Source: Chrysopilus asiliformis
Taxonomy: Eukaryota; Arthropoda; Insecta; Diptera; Rhagionidae
Reading direction: 5' to 3'
Assembly: GCA_964034945.1 (NCBI GenBank)
Contig: OZ035963.1
Coordinates: forward strand, 48,944,032 to 49,008,031
Length of the DNA: 64,000 bases
The position numbers were made by a program, and so were the translations under genes. A model generated the notes under the pieces. The model worked only from the letters and a program-made list of their open reading frames with translations. It had not been told where the DNA came from and made no database searches. This document shows positions 45,201 to 60,200 of the stretch, piece after piece; position 1 is the stretch's first letter; each line of letters begins with the position of its first letter.

Positions 45201-48200
45201 GAGAAAAATATTTCCCGAGTGGAAAAGGTATTGGAAATATTTTTCTTATTTAGAACAAACCTCTAAAAAAAAGGTATTGAAAATATTTTTCTTATTAAGA
45301 ACAAGCTTCTAAAAATTCGAGAAAAATATTTCGCGGGTGGAAAAGGTCTCGGAAATATTTTTCCTACTAAGAAGAAGCCTCTAAAAATTCGAGAAAAATA
45401 TTTCCCGGATAAAAAAGGTCTCGGAAATATTTTTCCTACTAAGAACAAGCATCTAAAAATTCGAGAAAAATATTTCCGGGGTGGAAAAGGTCTCGGAAAT
45501 ATTTTTCCTACTCAGAACCAGCCTCTAAAAATTCGAGAAAAATATTTCCCGGGTGGAAAAGTTCTCGGAAATATTTTTCCTACTAAAAACAAGACTCTAA
45601 AAATTCGAGAAAAATATTTCCCGAATAGAAAAGGTCTCGGAAATATTTTTTCCACTAAGAAAAAGCCTCTAAAAATTCGAGAAAAATATTTCCCGGGTGG
45701 AAAAGGTCTCGAAAATATTTTTCTTGCTAAAAACAAGCCTTTTCAAATTCGAGAAAAATATTTCCCGGGTGGAAAAGGTCTTGGAAATATTTTTCCTACT
45801 CAGAACAAGCCTCTAAAAATTCGAGAAAAATATTTCGCTGGTGGAAAAGGTCTTGGAAATATTTTTCCTACTAAGAAAAAGCCTCTAAAAATTCGAGAAA
45901 AATATTTTCCGGATGGAAAAGGTCTCGGAAATATTTTTCCTACTCAGAACCAGCCTCTAAAAATTCGAGAAAAATATTTCCCGGGTGGAAAAGTTCTCGG
46001 AAATATTTTTCCTACTAAAAACAAGACTCTAAAAATTCGAGAAAAATATTTCCCGAATAGAAAAGGTCTCGGAAATATTTTTTCCACTAAGAAAAAGCCT
46101 CTAAAAATTCGAGAAAAATATTTCCCGGGTGGAAAAGGTCTCGAAAATATTTTTCTTGCTAAAAACAAGCCTTTTAAAATTCGAGAAAAATATTTCCCGA
46201 ATAGAAAAGGTCTCGGAAATATTTTTTCCACTAAGAACAAGGCTCTAAAAATTCGAGAAAAATATTTCCCGAATAGAAAAGGTCTCGGAAATATTTTTTC
46301 CACTAAGAAAAAGCCTCTAAAAATTCGAGAAAAATATTTCCCGGGTGGAAAAGGTATTGAAAATATTTTTCTTATTAAGAACAAGCCTCTAAAAATTCGA
46401 GAAAAATATTTCGCGGGTGGAAAAGGTCTCGGAAATATTTTTCCTACTAAGAAGAAGCTTCTAAAAACTCGAGAAAAATATTTCCCGAATGGAAAAGGTC
46501 TTGGAAATATTTTTCCTACTAAGAACAAGCCTTTAAAAATTCGAGAAAAATATTTCCGGGGTGGAAAAGGTCTCGGAAATATTTTTCCTACTAAGAACAA
46601 GCTTCTAAAAACTCGAGAAAAATATTTCCCGAATGGAAAAGGTCTTGGAAATATTTTTCCTACTAAGAACAAGCCTTTAAAAATTCGAGAAAAATATTTC
46701 CCGGGTGGATAAGGTCTCGGAAATATTTTTTCCACTAAGAACAAGCCTCCAAAAATTCGAGAAAAATATTTCCCGAATGGAAAAGGTCTCAGAAATATTT
46801 TTCCCAGTAAGAACAAGCCTGTAAAAATTCGAGAAAAATATTTCCCGGGTGGATAAGGTCTCGGAAATATTTTTCCTACTAAGAACAAGCCTCTAAAAAT
46901 TCGAGAAAAGTATTTTCCGAGTGGAAAAGGTCTTGGAAATATTTTTCCTATTAACAACAAGCCTCTAAAAATTCGAGGAAAATATTTCCCGAGTGGAAAA
47001 GGTCTCGGAAATATTTTTCCTACTAAGAACAAGCTTCTAAAAACTCGAGAAAAATATTTCCCGAATGGAAAAGGTCTCAGAAATATTTTTCCCAGTAAGA
47101 ACAAGCCTGTAAAAATTCGAGAAAAATATTTCCCGGGTGGATAAGGTCTCGGAAATATTTTTCCTACTAAGAACAAGCCTCTAAAAATTCGAGAAAAATA
47201 TTTCCCGAGTGGAAAAGGTCTCGGAAAATTTTTTTTAACTAAGAACAAGCCTCTAAAAATTCGAGAAAAATATTTCCCGAGTGGAAAAGGTATTGGAAAT
47301 ATTTTTCTTATTTAGAACGAACCTCTAAAAATTCGAGAAAAATATTTCCCGAATAGAAAAGGTCTCGGAAATATTTTTTCCACTAAGAAAAAGCCTCTAA
47401 AAATTCGAGAAAAATATTTCCCGGGTGGAAAAGGTCTCGAAAATATTTTTCTTGCTAAAAACAAGCCTTTTAAAATTCGAGAAAAATATTTCCCGAATAG
47501 AAAAGGTCTCGGAAATATTTTTTCCACTAAGAACAAGGCTCTAAAAATTCGAGAAAAATATTTCCCGAATAGAAAAGGTCTCGGAAATATTTTTTCCACT
47601 AAGAAAAAGCCTCTAAAAATTCGAGAAAAATATTTCCCGGGTGGAAAAGGTATTGAAAATATTTTTCTTATTAAGAACAAGCTTCTAAAAATTCGAGAAA
47701 AATATTTCGCGGGTGGAAAAGGTCTCGGAAATATTTTTCCTACTAAGAAGAAGCCTCTAAAAATTCGAGAAAAATATTTCCCGGATAAAAAAGGTCTCGG
47801 AAATATTTTTCCTACTAAGAACAAGCATCTAAAAATTCGAGAAAAATATTTCCGGGGTGGAAAAGGTCTCGGAAATATTTTTCCTACTCAGAACCAGCCT
47901 CTAAAAATTCGAGAAAAATATTTCCCGGGTGGAAAAGTTCTCGGAAATATTTTTCCTACTAAAAACAAGACTCTAAAAATTCGAGAAAAATATTTCCCGA
48001 ATAGAAAAGGTCTCGGAAATATTTTTTCCACTAAGAAAAAGCCTCTAAAAATTCGAGAAAAATATTTCCCGGGTGGAAAAGGTCTCGAAAATATTTTTCT
48101 TGCTAAAAACAAGCCTTTTAAAATTCGAGAAAAATATTTCCCGAATAGAAAAGGTCTCGGAAATATTTTTTCCACTAAGAACAAGGCTCTAAAAATTCGA

Positions 48201-51200
48201 GAAAAATATTTCCCGAATAGAAAAGGTCTCGGAAATATTTTTTCCACTAAGAAAAAGCCTCTAAAAATTCGAGAAAAATATTTCCGAATAGAAAAGGTCT
48301 CGGAAATATTTTTTCCACTAAGAAAAAGCCTCTAAAAATTCGAGAAAAATATTTCCCGGGTGGAAAAGGTCTCGAAAATATTTTTCTTGCTAAAAACAAG
48401 CCTTTTAAAATTCGAGAAAAATATTTCCCGGGTGGAAAAGGTATTGAAAATATTTTTCTTATTAAGAAAAAGCCTCTAAAAATTCGAGAAAAATATTTCG
48501 CGGGTGGAAAAGGTCTCGGAAATATTTTTCCTACTAAGAAGAAGCCTCTAAAAATTCGAGAAAAATATTTCCCGGATAAAAAAGGTCTCGGAAATATTTT
48601 TCCTACTAAGAACAAGCATCTAAAAATTCGAGGAAAATATTTCCCGAGTGGAACAGTTCTTGGAAATATTTTTCCTACTAAGAACAGGCCTCTAAAAATT
48701 CGAGAAAAATATTTCCCGAGTGGAAAAGGTCTCGGAAAATTTTTTTTAACTAAGAACAAGCCTCTAAAAATTCGAGAAAAATATTTCCCGAGTGGAAAAG
48801 GTATTGGAAATATTTTTCTTATTTAGAACGAACCTCTAAAAATTCGAGAAAAATATTTCCCGAATAGAAAAGGTCTCGGAAATATTTTTTCCACTAAGAA
48901 AAAGCCTCTAAAAATTCGAGAAAAATATTTCCCGGGTGGAAAAGGTCTCGAAAATATTTTTCTTGCTAAAAACAAGCCTTTTAAAATTCGAGAAAAATAT
49001 TTCCCGAATAGAAAAGGTCTCGGAAATATTTTTTCCACTAAGAAAAAGCCTCTAAAAATTCGAGAAAAATATTTCCCGGGTGGAAAAGGTATTGAAAATA
49101 TTTTTCTTATTAAGAACAAGCTTCTAAAAATTCGAGAAAAATATTTCGCGGGTGGAAAAGGTCTCGGAAATATTTTTCCTACTAAGAAGAAGCCTCTAAA
49201 AATTCGAGAAAAATATTTCCCGGATAAAAAAGGTCTCGGAAATATTTTTTCTACTAAGAACAAGCATCTAAAAATTCGAGAAAAATATTTCCGGGGTGGA
49301 AAAGGTCTCGGAAATATTTTTCCTACTCAGAACCAGCCTCTAAAAATTCGAGAAAAATATTTCCCGGGTGGAAAAGTTCTCGGAAATATTTTTCCTACTA
49401 AAAACAAGACTCTAAAAATTCGAGAAAAATATTTCCCGAATAGAAAAGGTCTCGGAAATATTTTTTCCACTAAGAAAAAGCCTCTAAAAATTCGAGAAAA
49501 ATATTTCCCGGGTGGAAAAGGTCTCGAAAATATTTTTCTTGCTAAAAACAAGCCTTTTAAAATTCGAGAAAAATATTTCCCGAATAGAAAAGGTCTCGGA
49601 AATATTTTTTCCACTAAGAACAAGGCTCTAAAAATTCGAGAAAAATATTTCCCGAATAGAAAAGGTCTCGGAAATATTTTTTCCACTAAGAAAAAGCCTC
49701 TAAAAATTCGAGAAAAATATTTCCCGGGTGGAAAAGGTATTGAAATATTTCCCGAATGGAAAAGGTCTTGGAAATATTTTTCCTACTAAGAACAAGCCTT
49801 TAAAAATTCGAGAAAAATATTTCCCGGGTGGATAAGGTCTCGGAAATATTTTTTCCACTAAGAACAAGCCTCCAAAAATTCGAGAAAAATATTTCCCGAA
49901 TGGAAAAGGTCTTGGAAATATTTTTCCTACTAAGAACAAGCCTTTAAAAATTCGAGAAAAATATTTCCCGGGTGGATAAGGTCTCAGAAATATTTTTTCC
50001 ACTAAGAACAAGCCTCCAAAAATTCGAGAAAAATATTTCCCGGGTGGATAAGGTCTCGGAAATATTTTTCCTACTAAGAAGAAGCCTCTAAAAATTCGAG
50101 AAAAATATTTCCCGGATAAAAAAGGTCTCGGAAATATTTTTCCTACTAAGAACAAGCATCTAAAAATTCGAGAAAAATATTTCCGGGGTGGAAAAGGTCT
50201 CGGAAATATTTTTCCTACTCAGAACCAGCCTCTAAAAATTCGAGAAAAATATTTCCCGGGTGGAAAAGTTCTCGGAAATATTTTTCCTACTAAAAACAAG
50301 ACTCTAAAAATTCGAGAAAAATATTTCCCGAATAGAAAAGGTCTCGGAAATATTTTTTCCACTAAGAAAAAGCCTCTAAAAATTCGAGAAAAATATTTCC
50401 CGGGTGGAAAAGGTCTCGAAAATATTTTTCTTGCTAAAAACAAGCCTTTTAAAATTCGAGAAAAATATTTCCCGAATAGAAAAGGTCTCGGAAATATTTT
50501 TTCCACTAAGAACAAGGCTCTAAAAATTCGAGAAAAATATTTCCCGAATAGAAAAGGTCTCGGAAATATTTTTTCCACTAAGAAAAAGCCTCTAAAAATT
50601 CGAGAAAAATATTTCCGAATAGAAAAGGTCTCGGAAATATTTTTTCCACTAAGAAAAAGCCTCTAAAAATTCGAGAAAAATATTTCCCGGGTGGAAAAGG
50701 TCTCGAAAATATTTTTCTTGCTAAAAACAAGCCTTTTAAAATTCGAGAAAAATATTTCCCGGGTGGAAAAGGTATTGAAAATATTTTTCTTATTAAGAAA
50801 AAGCCTCTAAAAATTCGAGAAAAATATTTCGCGGGTGGAAAAGGTCTCGGAAATATTTTTCCTACTAAGAAGAAGCCTCTAAAAATTCGAGAAAAATATT
50901 TCCCGGATAAAAAAGGTCTCGGAAATATTTTTCCTACTAAGAACAAGCATCTAAAAATTCGAGGAAAATATTTCCCGAGTGGAACAGTTCTTGGAAATAT
51001 TTTTCCTACTAAGAACAGGCCTCTAAAAATTCGAGAAAAATATTTCCCGAGTGGAAAAGGTCTCGGAAAATTTTTTTTAACTAAGAACAAGCCTCTAAAA
51101 ATTCGAGAAAAATATTTCCCGAGTGGAAAAGGTATTGGAAATATTTTTCTTATTTAGAACGAACCTCTAAAAATTCGAGAAAAATATTTCCCGAATAGAA

Positions 51201-54200
51201 AAGGTCTCGGAAATATTTTTTCCACTAAGAAAAAGCCTCTAAAAATTCGAGAAAAATATTTCCCGGGTGGAAAAGGTCTCGAAAATATTTTTCTTGCTAA
51301 AAACAAGCCTTTTAAAATTCGAGAAAAATATTTCCCGAATAGAAAAGGTCTCGGAAATATTTTTTCCACTAAGAACAAGGCTCTAAAAATTCGAGAAAAA
51401 TATTTCCCGAATAGAAAAGGTCTCGGAAATATTTTTTCCACTAAGAAAAAGCCTCTAAAAATTCGAGAAAAATATTTCCCGGGTGGAAAAGGTATTGAAA
51501 ATATTTTTCTTATTAAGAACAAGCTTCTAAAAATTCGAGAAAAATATTTCGCGGGTGGAAAAGGTCTCGGAAATATTTTTCCTACTAAGAAGAAGCCTCT
51601 AAAAATTCGAGAAAAATATTTCCCGGATAAAAAAGGTCTCGGAAATATTTTTCCTACTAAGAACAAGCATCTAAAAATTCGAGAAAAATATTTCCCGGGT
51701 GGATAAGGTCTCGGAAATATTTTTCCTACTAAGAAGAAGCCTCTAAAAATTCGAGAAAAATATTTCCCGGATAAAAAAGGTCTCGGAAATATTTTTCCTA
51801 CTAAGAACAAGCATCTAAAAATTCGAGAAAAATATTTCCGGGGTGGAAAAGGTCTCGGAAATATTTTTCCTACTCAGAACCAGCCTTTAAAAATTCGAGA
51901 AAAATATTTCCCGGGTGGAAAAGTTCTCGGAAATATTTTTCCTACTAAAAACAAGACTCTAAAAATTCGAGAAAAATATTTCCCGAATAGAAAAGGTCTC
52001 GGAAATATTTTTTCCACTAAGAAAAAGCCTCTAAAAATTCGAGAAAAATATTTCCCGGGTGGAAAAGGTCTCGAAAATATTTTTCTTGCTAAAAACAAGC
52101 CTTTTAAAATTCGAGAAAAATATTTCCCGAATAGAAAAGGTCTCGGAAATATTTTTTCCACTAAGAACAAGGCTCTAAAAATTCGAGAAAAATATTTCCC
52201 GAATAGAAAAGGTCTCGGAAATATTTTTTCCACTAAGAAAAAGCCTCTAAAAATTCGAGAAAAATATTTCCGAATAGAAAAGGTCTCGGAAATATTTTTT
52301 CCACTAAGAAAAAGCCTCTAAAAATTCGAGAAAAATATTTCCCGGGTGGAAAAGGTCTCGAAAATATTTTTCTTGCTAAAAACAAGCCTTTTAAAATTCG
52401 AGAAAAATATTTCCCGGGTGGAAAAGGTATTGAAAATATTTTTCTTATTAAGAAAAAGCCTCTAAAAATTCGAGAAAAATATTTCGCGGGTGGAAAAGGT
52501 CTCGGAAATATTTTTCCTACTAAGAAGAAGCCTCTAAAAATTCGAGAAAAATATTTCCCGGATAAAAAAGGTCTCGGAAATATTTTTCCTACTAAGAACA
52601 AGCATCTAAAAATTCGAGGAAAATATTTCCCGAGTGGAACAGTTCTTGGAAATATTTTTCCTACTAAGAACAGGCCTCTAAAAATTCGAGAAAAATATTT
52701 CCCGAGTGGAAAAGGTCTCGGAAAATTTTTTTTAACTAAGAACAAGCCTCTAAAAATTCGAGAAAAATATTTCCCGAGTGGAAAAGGTATTGGAAATATT
52801 TTTCTTATTTAGAACGAACCTCTAAAAATTCGAGAAAAATATTTCCCGAATAGAAAAGGTCTCGGAAATATTTTTTCCACTAAGAAAAAGCCTCTAAAAA
52901 TTCGAGAAAAATATTTCCCGGGTGGAAAAGGTCTCGAAAATATTTTTCTTGCTAAAAACAAGCCTTTTAAAATTCGAGAAAAATATTTCCCGAATAGAAA
53001 AGGTCTCGGAAATATTTTTTCCACTAAGAACAAGGCTCTAAAAATTCGAGAAAAATATTTCCCGAATAGAAAAGGTCTCGGAAATATTTTTTCCACTAAG
53101 AAAAAGCCTCTAAAAATTCGAGAAAAATATTTCCCGGGTGGAAAAGGTATTGAAAATATTTTTCTTATTAAGAACAAGCTTCTAAAAATTCGAGAAAAAT
53201 ATTTCGCGGGTGGAAAAGGTCTCGGAAATATTTTTCCTACTAAGAAGAAGCCTCTAAAAATTCGAGAAAAATATTTCCCGGATAAAAAAGGTCTCGGAAA
53301 TATTTTTCCTACTAAGAACAAGCATCTAAAAATTCGAGAAAAATATTTCCGGGGTGGAAAAGGTCTCGGAAATATTTTTCCTACTCAGAACCAGCCTCTA
53401 AAAATTCGAGAAAAATATTTCCCGGGTGGAAAAGTTCTCGGAAATATTTTTCCTACTAAAAACAAGACTCTAAAAATTCGAGAAAAATATTTCCCGAATA
53501 GAAAAGGTCTCGGAAATATTTTTTCCACTAAGAAAAAGCCTCTAAAAATTCGAGAAAAATATTTCCCGGGTGGAAAAGGTCTCGAAAATATTTTTCTTGC
53601 TAAAAACAAGCCTTTTAAAATTCGAGAAAAATATTTCCCGAATAGAAAAGGTCTCGGAAATATTTTTTCCACTAAGAACAAGGCTCTAAAAATTCGAGAA
53701 AAATATTTCCCGAATAGAAAAGGTCTCGGAAATATTTTTTCCACTAAGAAAAAGCCTCTAAAAATTCGAGAAAAATATTTCCCGGGTGGAAAAGGTATTG
53801 AAATATTTCCCGAATGGAAAAGGTCTTGGAAATATTTTTCCTACTAAGAACAAGCCTTTAAAAATTCGAGAAAAATATTTCCCGGGTGGATAAGGTCTCG
53901 GAAATATTTTTTCCACTAAGAACAAGCCTCCAAAAATTCGAGAAAAATATTTCCCGAATGGAAAAGGTCTTGGAAATATTTTTCCTACTAAGAACAAGCC
54001 TTTAAAAATTCGAGAAAAATATTTCCCGGGTGGATAAGGTCTCAGAAATATTTTTTCCACTAAGAACAAGCCTCCAAAAATTCGAGAAAAATATTTCCCG
54101 GGTGGATAAGGTCTCGGAAATATTTTTCCTACTAAGAACAAGCCTCTAAAAATTCGAGAAAAGTATTTTCCGAGTGGAAAAGGTCTTGGAAATATTTTTC

Positions 54201-57200
54201 CTATTAACAACAAGCCTCTAAAAATTCGAGGAAAATATTTCCCGAGTGGAACAGTTCTTGGAAATATTTTTCCTACTAAGAACAGGCCTCTAAAAATTCG
54301 AGAAAAATATTTCCCGAGTGGAAAAGGTCTCGGAAAATTTTTTTTAACTAAGAACAAGCCTCTAAAAATTCGAGAAAAATATTTCCCGAGTGGAAAAGGT
54401 ATTGGAAATATTTTTCTTATTTAGAACGAACCTCTAAAAATTCGAGAAAAATATTTCCCGAATAGAAAAGGTCTCGGAAATATTTTTTCCACTAAGAAAA
54501 AGCCTCTAAAAATTCGAGAAAAATATTTCCCGGGTGGAAAAGGTCTCGAAAATATTTTTCTTGCTAAAAACAAGCCTTTTAAAATTCGAGAAAAATATTT
54601 CCCGAATAGAAAAGGTCTCGGAAATATTTTTTTCACTAAGAACAAGGCTCTAAAAATTCGAGAAAAATATTTCCCGAATAGAAAAGGTCTCGGAAATATT
54701 TTTTCCACTAAGAAAAAGCCTCTAAAAATTCGAGAAAAATATTTCCCGGGTGGAAAAGGTATTGAAAATATTTTTCTTATTAAGAACAAGCTTCTAAAAA
54801 TTCGAGAAAAATATTTCGCGGGTGGAAAAGGTCTCGGAAATATTTTTCCTACTAAGAAGAAGCCTCTAAAAATTCGAGAAAAATATTTCCCGGATAAAAA
54901 AGGTCTCGGAAATATTTTTCCTACTAAGAACAAGCATCTAAAAATTCGAGAAAAATATTTCCGGGGTGGAAAAGGTCTCGGAAATATTTTTCCTACTCAG
55001 AACCAGCCTCTAAAAATTCGAGAAAAATATTTCCCGGGTGGAAAAGTTCTCGGAAATATTTTTCCTACTAAAAACAAGACTCTAAAAATTCGAGAAAAAT
55101 ATTTCCCGAATAGAAAAGGTCTCGGAAATATTTTTTCCACTAAGAAAAAGCCTCTAAAAATTCGAGAAAAATATTTCCCGGGTGGAAAAGGTCTCGAAAA
55201 TATTTTTCTTGCTAAAAACAAGCCTTTTAAAATTCGAGAAAAATATTTCCCGAATAGAAAAGGTCTCGGAAATATTTTTTCCACTAAGAACAAGGCTCTA
55301 AAAATTCGAGAAAAATATTTCCCGAATAGAAAAGGTCTCGGAAATATTTTTTCCACTAAGAAAAAGCCTCTAAAAATTCGAGAAAAATATTTCCCGGGTG
55401 GAAAAGGTATTGAAATATTTCCCGAATGGAAAAGGTCTTGGAAATATTTTTCCTACTAAGAACAAGCCTTTAAAAATTCGAGAAAAATATTTCCCGGGTG
55501 GATAAGGTCTCGGAAATATTTTTTCCACTAAGAACAAGCCTCCAAAAATTCGAGAAAAATATTTCCCGAATGGAAAAGGTCTTGGAAATATTTTTCCTAC
55601 TAAGAACAAGCCTTTAAAAATTCGAGAAAAATATTTCCCGGGTGGATAAGGTCTCAGAAATATTTTTTCCACTAAGAACAAGCCTCCAAAAATTCGAGAA
55701 AAATATTTCCCGGGTGGATAAGGTCTCGGAAATATTTTTCCTACTAAGAACAAGCCTCTAAAAATTCGAGAAAAGTATTTTCCGAGTGGAAAAGGTCTTG
55801 GAAATATTTTTCCTATTAACAACAAGCCTCTAAAAATTCGAGGAAAATATTTCCCGAGTGGAACAGTTCTTGGAAATATTTTTCCTACTAAGAACAGGCC
55901 TCTAAAAATTCGAGAAAAATATTTCCCGAGTGGAAAAGGTCTCGGAAAATTTTTTTTAACTAAGAACAAGCCTCTAAAAATTCGAGAAAAATATTTCCCG
56001 AGTGGAAAAGGTATTGGAAATATTTTTCTTATTTAGAACAAACCTCTAAAAATTCGAGAAAAATATTTCCCGGGTGGAAAAGGTCTTGGAAATATTTTTC
56101 CTACTCAGAACAAGTCTCTAAAAATTCGAGAAAAATATTTCCCGGGTGGAAAAGGTCTTGGAAATATTTTTCCTACTCAGAGAAAGCCTCTAAAAATTCG
56201 AGCAAAATATTTCCCGAGTGGAAACGGTCTCGGAAATATTTTTCCTACTAAGAAAAAGCCTATAAAAATCCAAGAAAAATATTTCACGGATGGAAAAGTC
56301 TGGAAAATATTTTTCCTACTAAGAAGAAGCTTCTAAAATTCGAGAAAAATATTTCCCGGGTGGAAAAGGTCTTGGAAATATTTTTCCTACTCGGAACAAG
56401 CCTCTAAAAATTCGAGAAAAATATTTCGCTGGTGGAAAAGGTCTTGGAAATATTTTTCCTACTAAGAAAAAGCCTCTAAAAATTCGAGAAAAATATTTTC
56501 CGGATGGAAAAGGTCTCGGAAATATTTTTCCTACTCAGAACCAGCCTCTAAAAATTCGAGAAAAATATTTCCCGGGTGGAAAAGTTCTCGGAAATATTTT
56601 TCCTACTAAAAACAAGACTCTAAAAATTCGAGAAAAATATTTCCCGAATAGAAAAGGTCTCGGAAATATTTTTTCCACTAAGAAAAAGCCTCTAAAAATT
56701 CGAGAAAAATATTTCCCGGGTGGAAAAGGTCTCGAAAATATTTTTCTTGCTAAAAACAAGCCTTTTAAAATTCGAGAAAAATATTTCCCGAATAGAAAAG
56801 ATCTCGGAAATATTTTTTCCACTAAGAACAAGGCTCTAAAAATTCGAGAAAAATATTTCCCGGGTGGATAAGGTCTCGGAAATATTTTTTCCACTAAGAA
56901 CAAGCCTCCAAAAATTCGAGAAAAATATTTCCCGGGTGGATAAGGTTTCGGAAATATTTTTCCTACTAAGAACAAGCCTCTAAAAATTCGAGAAAAGTAT
57001 TTTCCGAGTGGAAAAGGTCTTGGAAATATTTTTCCTATTAACAACAAGCCTCTAAAAATTCGAGGAAAATATTTCCCGAGTGGAACAGTTCTTGGAAATA
57101 TTTTTCCTACTAAGAACAGGCCTCTAAAAATTCGAGAAAAATATTTCCCGAGTGGAAAAGGTCTCGGAAAATTTTTTTTAACTAAGAACAAGCCTCTAAA

Positions 57201-60200
57201 AATTCGAGAAAAATATTTCCCGAGTGGAAAAGGTATTGGAAATATTTTTCTTATTTAGAACAAACCTCTAAAAATTCGAGAAAAATATTTCCCGGGTGGA
57301 AAAGGTCTTGGAAATATTTTTCCTACTCAGAACAAGTCTCTAAAAATTCGAGAAAAATATTTCCCGGGTGGAAAAGGTCTTGGAAATATTTTTCCTACTC
57401 AGAGAAAGCCTATAAAAATTCGAGCAAAATATTTCCCGAGTGGAAACGGTCTCGGAAATATTTTTCCTACTAAGAAAAAGCCTCTAAAAATCCAAGAAAA
57501 ATATTTCACGGATGGAAAAGTCTGGAAAATATTTTTCCTACTAAGAAGAAGCTTCTAAAATTCGAGAAAAATATTTCCCGGGTGGAAAAGGTCTTGGAAA
57601 TATTTTTCCTACTCAGAACAAGCCTCTAAAAATTCGAGAAAAATATTTCGCTGGTGGAAAAGGTCTTGGAAATATTTTTCCTACTAAGAAAAAGCCTCTA
57701 AAAATTCGAGAAAAATATTTTCCGGATGGAAAAGGTCTCGGAAATATTTTTCCTACTCAGAACCAGCCTCTAAAAATTCGAGAAAAATATTTCCCGGGTG
57801 GAAAAGTTCTCGGAAATATTTTTCCTACTAAAAACAAGACTCTAAAAATTCGAGAAAAATATTTCCCGAATAGAAAAGGTCTCGGAAATATTTTTTCCAC
57901 TAAGAAAAAGCCTCTAAAAATTCGAGAAAAATATTTCCCGGGTGGAAAAGGTCTCGAAAATATTTTTCTTGCTAAAAACAAGCCTTTTAAAATTCGAGAA
58001 AAATATTTCCCGAATAGAAAAGGTCTCGGAAATATTTTTTCCACTAAGAACAAGGCTCTAAAAATTCGAGAAAAATATTTCCCGAATAGAAAAGGTCTCG
58101 GAAATATTTTTTCCACTAAGAAAAAGCCTCTAAAAATTCGAGAAAAATATTTCCCGGGTGGAAAAGGTATTGAAAATATTTTTCTTATTAAGAACAAGCC
58201 TCTAAAAATTCGAGAAAAATATTTCGCGGGTGGAAAAGGTCTCGGAAATATTTTTCCTACTAAGAAGAAGCATCTAAAAATTCGAGAAAAATATTTCCGG
58301 GGTGGAAAAGGTCTCGGAAATATTTTTCCTACTAAGAACAAGCTTCTAAAAACTCGAGAAAAATATTTCCCGAATGGAAAAGGTCTTGGAAATATTTTTC
58401 CTACTAAGAACAAGCCTTTAAAAATTCGAGAAAAATATTTCCCGGGTGGATAAGGTCTCGGAAATATTTTTTCCACTAAGAACAAGCCTCCAAAAATTCG
58501 AGAAAAATATTTCCCGAATGGAAAAGGTCTCAGAAATATTTTTCCCAGTAAGAACAAGCCTGTAAAAATTCGAGAAAAATATTTCCCGGGTGGATAAGGT
58601 CTCGGAAATATTTTTCCTACTAAGAACAAGCCTCTAAAAATTCGAGAAAAGTATTTTCCGAGTGGAAAAGGTCTTGGAAATATTTTTCCTATTAACAACA
58701 AGCCTCTAAAAATTCGAGGAAAATATTTCCCGAGTGGAACAGTTCTTGGAAATATTTTTCCTACTAAGAACAGGCCTCTAAAAATTCGAGAAAAATATTT
58801 CCCGAGTGGAAAAGGTCTCGGAAAATTTTTTTTAACTAAGAACAAGCCTCTAAAAATTCGAGAAAAATATTTCCCGAGTGGAAAAGGTATTGGAAATATT
58901 TTTCTTATTTAGAACGAACCTCTAAAAATTCGAGAAAAATATTTCCCGAATAGAAAAGGTCTCGGAAATATTTTTTCCACTAAGAAAAAGCCTCTAAAAA
59001 TTCGAGAAAAATATTTCCCGGGTGGAAAAGGTCTCGAAAATATTTTTCTTGCTAAAAACAAGCCTTTTAAAATTCGAGAAAAATATTTCCCGAATAGAAA
59101 AGGTCTCGGAAATATTTTTTCCACTAAGAACAAGGCTCTAAAAATTCGAGAAAAATATTTCCCGAATAGAAAAGGTCTCGGAAATATTTTTTCCACTAAG
59201 AAAAAGCCTCTAAAAATTCGAGAAAAATATTTCCCGGGTGGAAAAGGTATTGAAAATATTTTTCTTATTAAGAACAAGCTTCTAAAAATTCGAGAAAAAT
59301 ATTTCGCGGGTGGAAAAGGTCTCGGAAATATTTTTCCTACTAAGAAGAAGCCTCTAAAAATTCGAGAAAAATATTTCCCGGATAAAAAAGGTCTCGGAAA
59401 TATTTTTCCTACTAAGAACAAGCATCTAAAAATTCGAGAAAAATATTTCCGGGGTGGAAAAGGTCTCGGAAATATTTTTCCTACTCAGAACCAGCCTCTA
59501 AAAATTCGAGAAAAACATTTCCCGGGTGGAAAAGTTCTCGGAAATATTTTTCCTACTAAAAACAAGACTCTAAAAATTCGAGAAAAATATTTCCCGAATA
59601 GAAAAGGTCTCGGAAATATTTTTTCCACTAAGAAAAAGCCTCTAAAAATTCGAGAAAAATATTTCCCGGGTGGAAAAGGTCTCGAAAATATTTTTCTTGC
59701 TAAAAACAAGCCTTTTAAAATTCGAGAAAAATATTTCCCGAATAGAAAAGGTCTCGGAAATATTTTTTCCACTAAGAACAAGGCTCTAAAAATTCGAGAA
59801 AAATATTTCCCGAATAGAAAAGGTCTCGGAAATATTTTTTCCACTAAGAAAAAGCCTCTAAAAATTCGAGAAAAATATTTCCCGGGTGGAAAAGGTATTG
59901 AAAATATTTTTCTTATTAAGAACAAGCCTCTAAAAATTCGAGAAAAATATTTCGCGGGTGGAAAAGGTCTCGGAAATATTTTTCCTACTAAGAAGAAGCC
60001 TCTAAAAATTCGAGAAAAATATTTCCCGGATAAAAAAGGTCTCGGAAATATTTTTCCTACTAAGAACAAGCATCTAAAAATTCGAGAAAAATATTTCCGG
60101 GGTGGAAAAGGTCTCGGAAATATTTTTCCTACTAAGAACAAGCTTCTAAAAACTCGAGAAAAATATTTCCCGAATGGAAAAGGTCTTGGAAATATTTTTC

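Noticed and set aside
45944..47248. 434-codon open frame on the - strand
   Set aside because: It is made entirely of the 72-bp satellite monomer read in one frame (24-residue unit). The + strand is also open for long stretches. There is no codon, start or splice context of a gene.
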